This document shows positions 40,489 through 41,413 of a stretch of 41,413 nucleotides of DNA, one piece after another (position 1 is the first letter of the stretch; each line of letters begins with the position of its first letter). The translations under genes and the position numbers were made by a program. The DNA is taken from assembly GCA_902789325.1 (NCBI GenBank), contig CADANN010000032.1, positions 1-41,413 of the forward strand, given 5' to 3'. This DNA comes from an uncultured Spirochaetaceae bacterium (GTDB lineage: Bacteria > Spirochaetota > Spirochaetia > Treponematales > Treponemataceae). The notes beneath the pieces are model-generated. The model saw only the letters and a program-made list of their open reading frames with translations. It was not told the origin of the DNA and did not search any database.

Positions 40489-41413
40489 TATAACCTCATA
40501 AAACTCCCGGCCCATCAGCTTTTCAAAATATTCCTTGAGTTCAAAGTTTTTGTTCCATTTGCCTTCAGGGTAGTAGCCGTAGCGCTGCTTTACGTCGTTC
40601 ATACGCGCTTCCATGTTTTTTGTTCCGTCAGCGCCGCAGGTTGAATCAAGCAGTTGGATCAGGCGGTCGTAATCGTCGTATTCGGTGGCGGCAAGGAGAT
40701 TTTTGAGTTCTTCGTATTGTGCATCAGTTATGTCGATTTTTCCGATGTAGTCATCAATTATATGAAGATTAAAAGAATGGGTGAGGCAGATTTTTGCAAG
40801 CTGGTCGTAGCCAAGGTTTTTCAAAAAGTGATAGCCATCGTAAACGTGAGCCATGTAAGTGTAGCCCATCTGGCGGCCAATGTCGTGGAGAAGCCCGCAG
40901 GTGTAAGCAAAGTCAGGATTGAGCTGGGGAGTTGAGTTGCCGAGAGTCGCGGCATTTTCATTTACTGCCCGCGCAATTTTCTCCGCCGCCTGAGCCACCG
41001 CATAAGAGTGTTCGCGCCACGGACCCGGATTTTTCGCAACGCATTTTTCCAGCAGAGTCTCCGCAAAAGCTCTTGGAAGATTTTCGTCCATACCGCAAAG
41101 TTTTTCCATTACGAGAGTTTCCCGTGCAATCATATCCAGCTTTGCAGAATTATCAGATTTAAAACGCAGGTTAGTCTGGATTGCTTCATCAATTGTCACA
41201 ATCCTGAGTTCAAAGCCATCATCTTTTTCATAATCATCAAGCTTCTGATTTTTGATAATCAGCTTGCCGTCTGCATCGGTTTTGACTTTGCAAAAATAAT
41301 GAAAAGAATCCTGAATGAAAATTGTTTTAGGAAACATTTCCGACTGCATTACGCGGTGAACAAGACCTGCTTCTGAAATACTTTCAGGAATTACTTCAAG
41401 CCCAGTTTCTTCT
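40483..41413 (-). CDS. NUDIX-HD domain fusion protein (N-terminus beyond the window)
   Basis: The frame stays open past the ATG at 41349 to the window edge. The extra residues read EETGLEVIPESIS, the end of a NUDIX box (REx2EExG), and continue into the NUDIX core (VMQSEMFPKTIFIQDSFHYF). From about position 41050 to 40750 an HD phosphohydrolase domain follows: WREHSYAVAQAAEKIA, CGLLHDIGRQMG (HD pair) and LTHSFNLHIIDDYI. NUDIX enzymes cleave nucleoside diphosphate-linked compounds; HD domains hydrolyse phosphomonoesters or cyclic nucleotides. The fusion could process one nucleotide in two steps (inference). The visible part is about 310 residues. An ATG start at 41349 is possible but would cut the NUDIX motif. 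Confidence 0.82.
   Translation of the reverse strand, partial: EETGLEVIPESISEAGLVHRVMQSEMFPKTIFIQDSFHYFCKVKTDADGKLIIKNQKLDDYEKDDGFELRIVTIDEAIQTNLRFKSDNSAKLDMIARETLVMEKLCGMDENLPRAFAETLLEKCVAKNPGPWREHSYAVAQAAEKIARAVNENAATLGNSTPQLNPDFAYTCGLLHDIGRQMGYTYMAHVYDGYHFLKNLGYDQLAKICLTHSFNLHIIDDYIGKIDITDAQYEELKNLLAATEYDDYDRLIQLLDSTCGADGTKNMEARMNDVKQRYGYYPEGKWNKNFELKEYFEKLMGREFYEVIK

Noticed and set aside
1..41413. CRISPR arrays, tRNA or rRNA genes, retron or transposase genes
   Set aside because: No regularly spaced direct repeats, no cloverleaf with a TTCNANNC arm, no rRNA-like stretch and no reverse transcriptase or transposase motif was found on either strand.

Overview
The window looks like the chromosome of an anaerobic, moderately low-GC bacterium, most likely a gut or rumen Treponema-type spirochaete. 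This is inferred from gene content (a cystalysin-like C-S lyase, paired alpha-glucan enzymes, a TlpA / CXXC peptide / NapH-like redox cluster), frequent TTTCGGGAT-type palindromes and codon habits. No rRNA or tRNA gene is present to confirm it.

Positions 1-11351 hold a sulfur / cysteine acquisition region. A cysteine-type ABC transporter (two permeases, ATPase, CjaA-like binding protein), a nitrogenase-like component-1 pair (NifK-like, then NifD-like), a CysK-like synthase, a LysR regulator, a LarE sulfur transferase, a MalY/PatB-type lyase and a CymR-like Rrf2 repressor lie in several transcription units. A 19-bp palindrome, ACCTA-N9-TAGGT, recurs five times and sits on every main promoter of the region, so one regulator (probably the Rrf2 protein encoded here) appears to control them all. 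No NifH-like reductase is encoded in the window.

Positions 11352-26515 are mostly housekeeping and accessory genes: glucose-6-phosphate isomerase, cardiolipin synthase, the TlpA / small CXXC protein / ferredoxin operon, ArgR, a threonine-synthase-like protein that has lost its PLP lysine, a decayed membrane-protein gene, a nitroreductase, an S51 peptidase, an SH3-like exported protein, a membrane-anchored hydrolase with a disrupted 5' end, and a 1250-residue GH13 protein with a lysine/alanine/proline-rich tail.

Positions 26793-36117 are a strikingly AT-rich, all-plus-strand block, probably an acquired defence island. Its first gene fuses a STAND-like P-loop NTPase to a C-terminal domain that I read as a divergent RtcB RNA ligase, with all its metal/guanylate histidines in place. 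A histidine phosphatase gene follows after 3 bp. Next come a YobI-type membrane NTPase, a RapZ-C-terminal remnant and a Septu-like ATPase + HNH pair. The NTPase-RtcB + phosphatase pair is the best candidate for an undescribed system.

Positions 36190-41413 return to ordinary composition: a two-domain nitroreductase, a DUF2087 protein, MalQ, a LytTR regulator with a DUF3021 membrane partner and its own direct-repeat operator, and the C-terminal part of a NUDIX-HD fusion running off the window.
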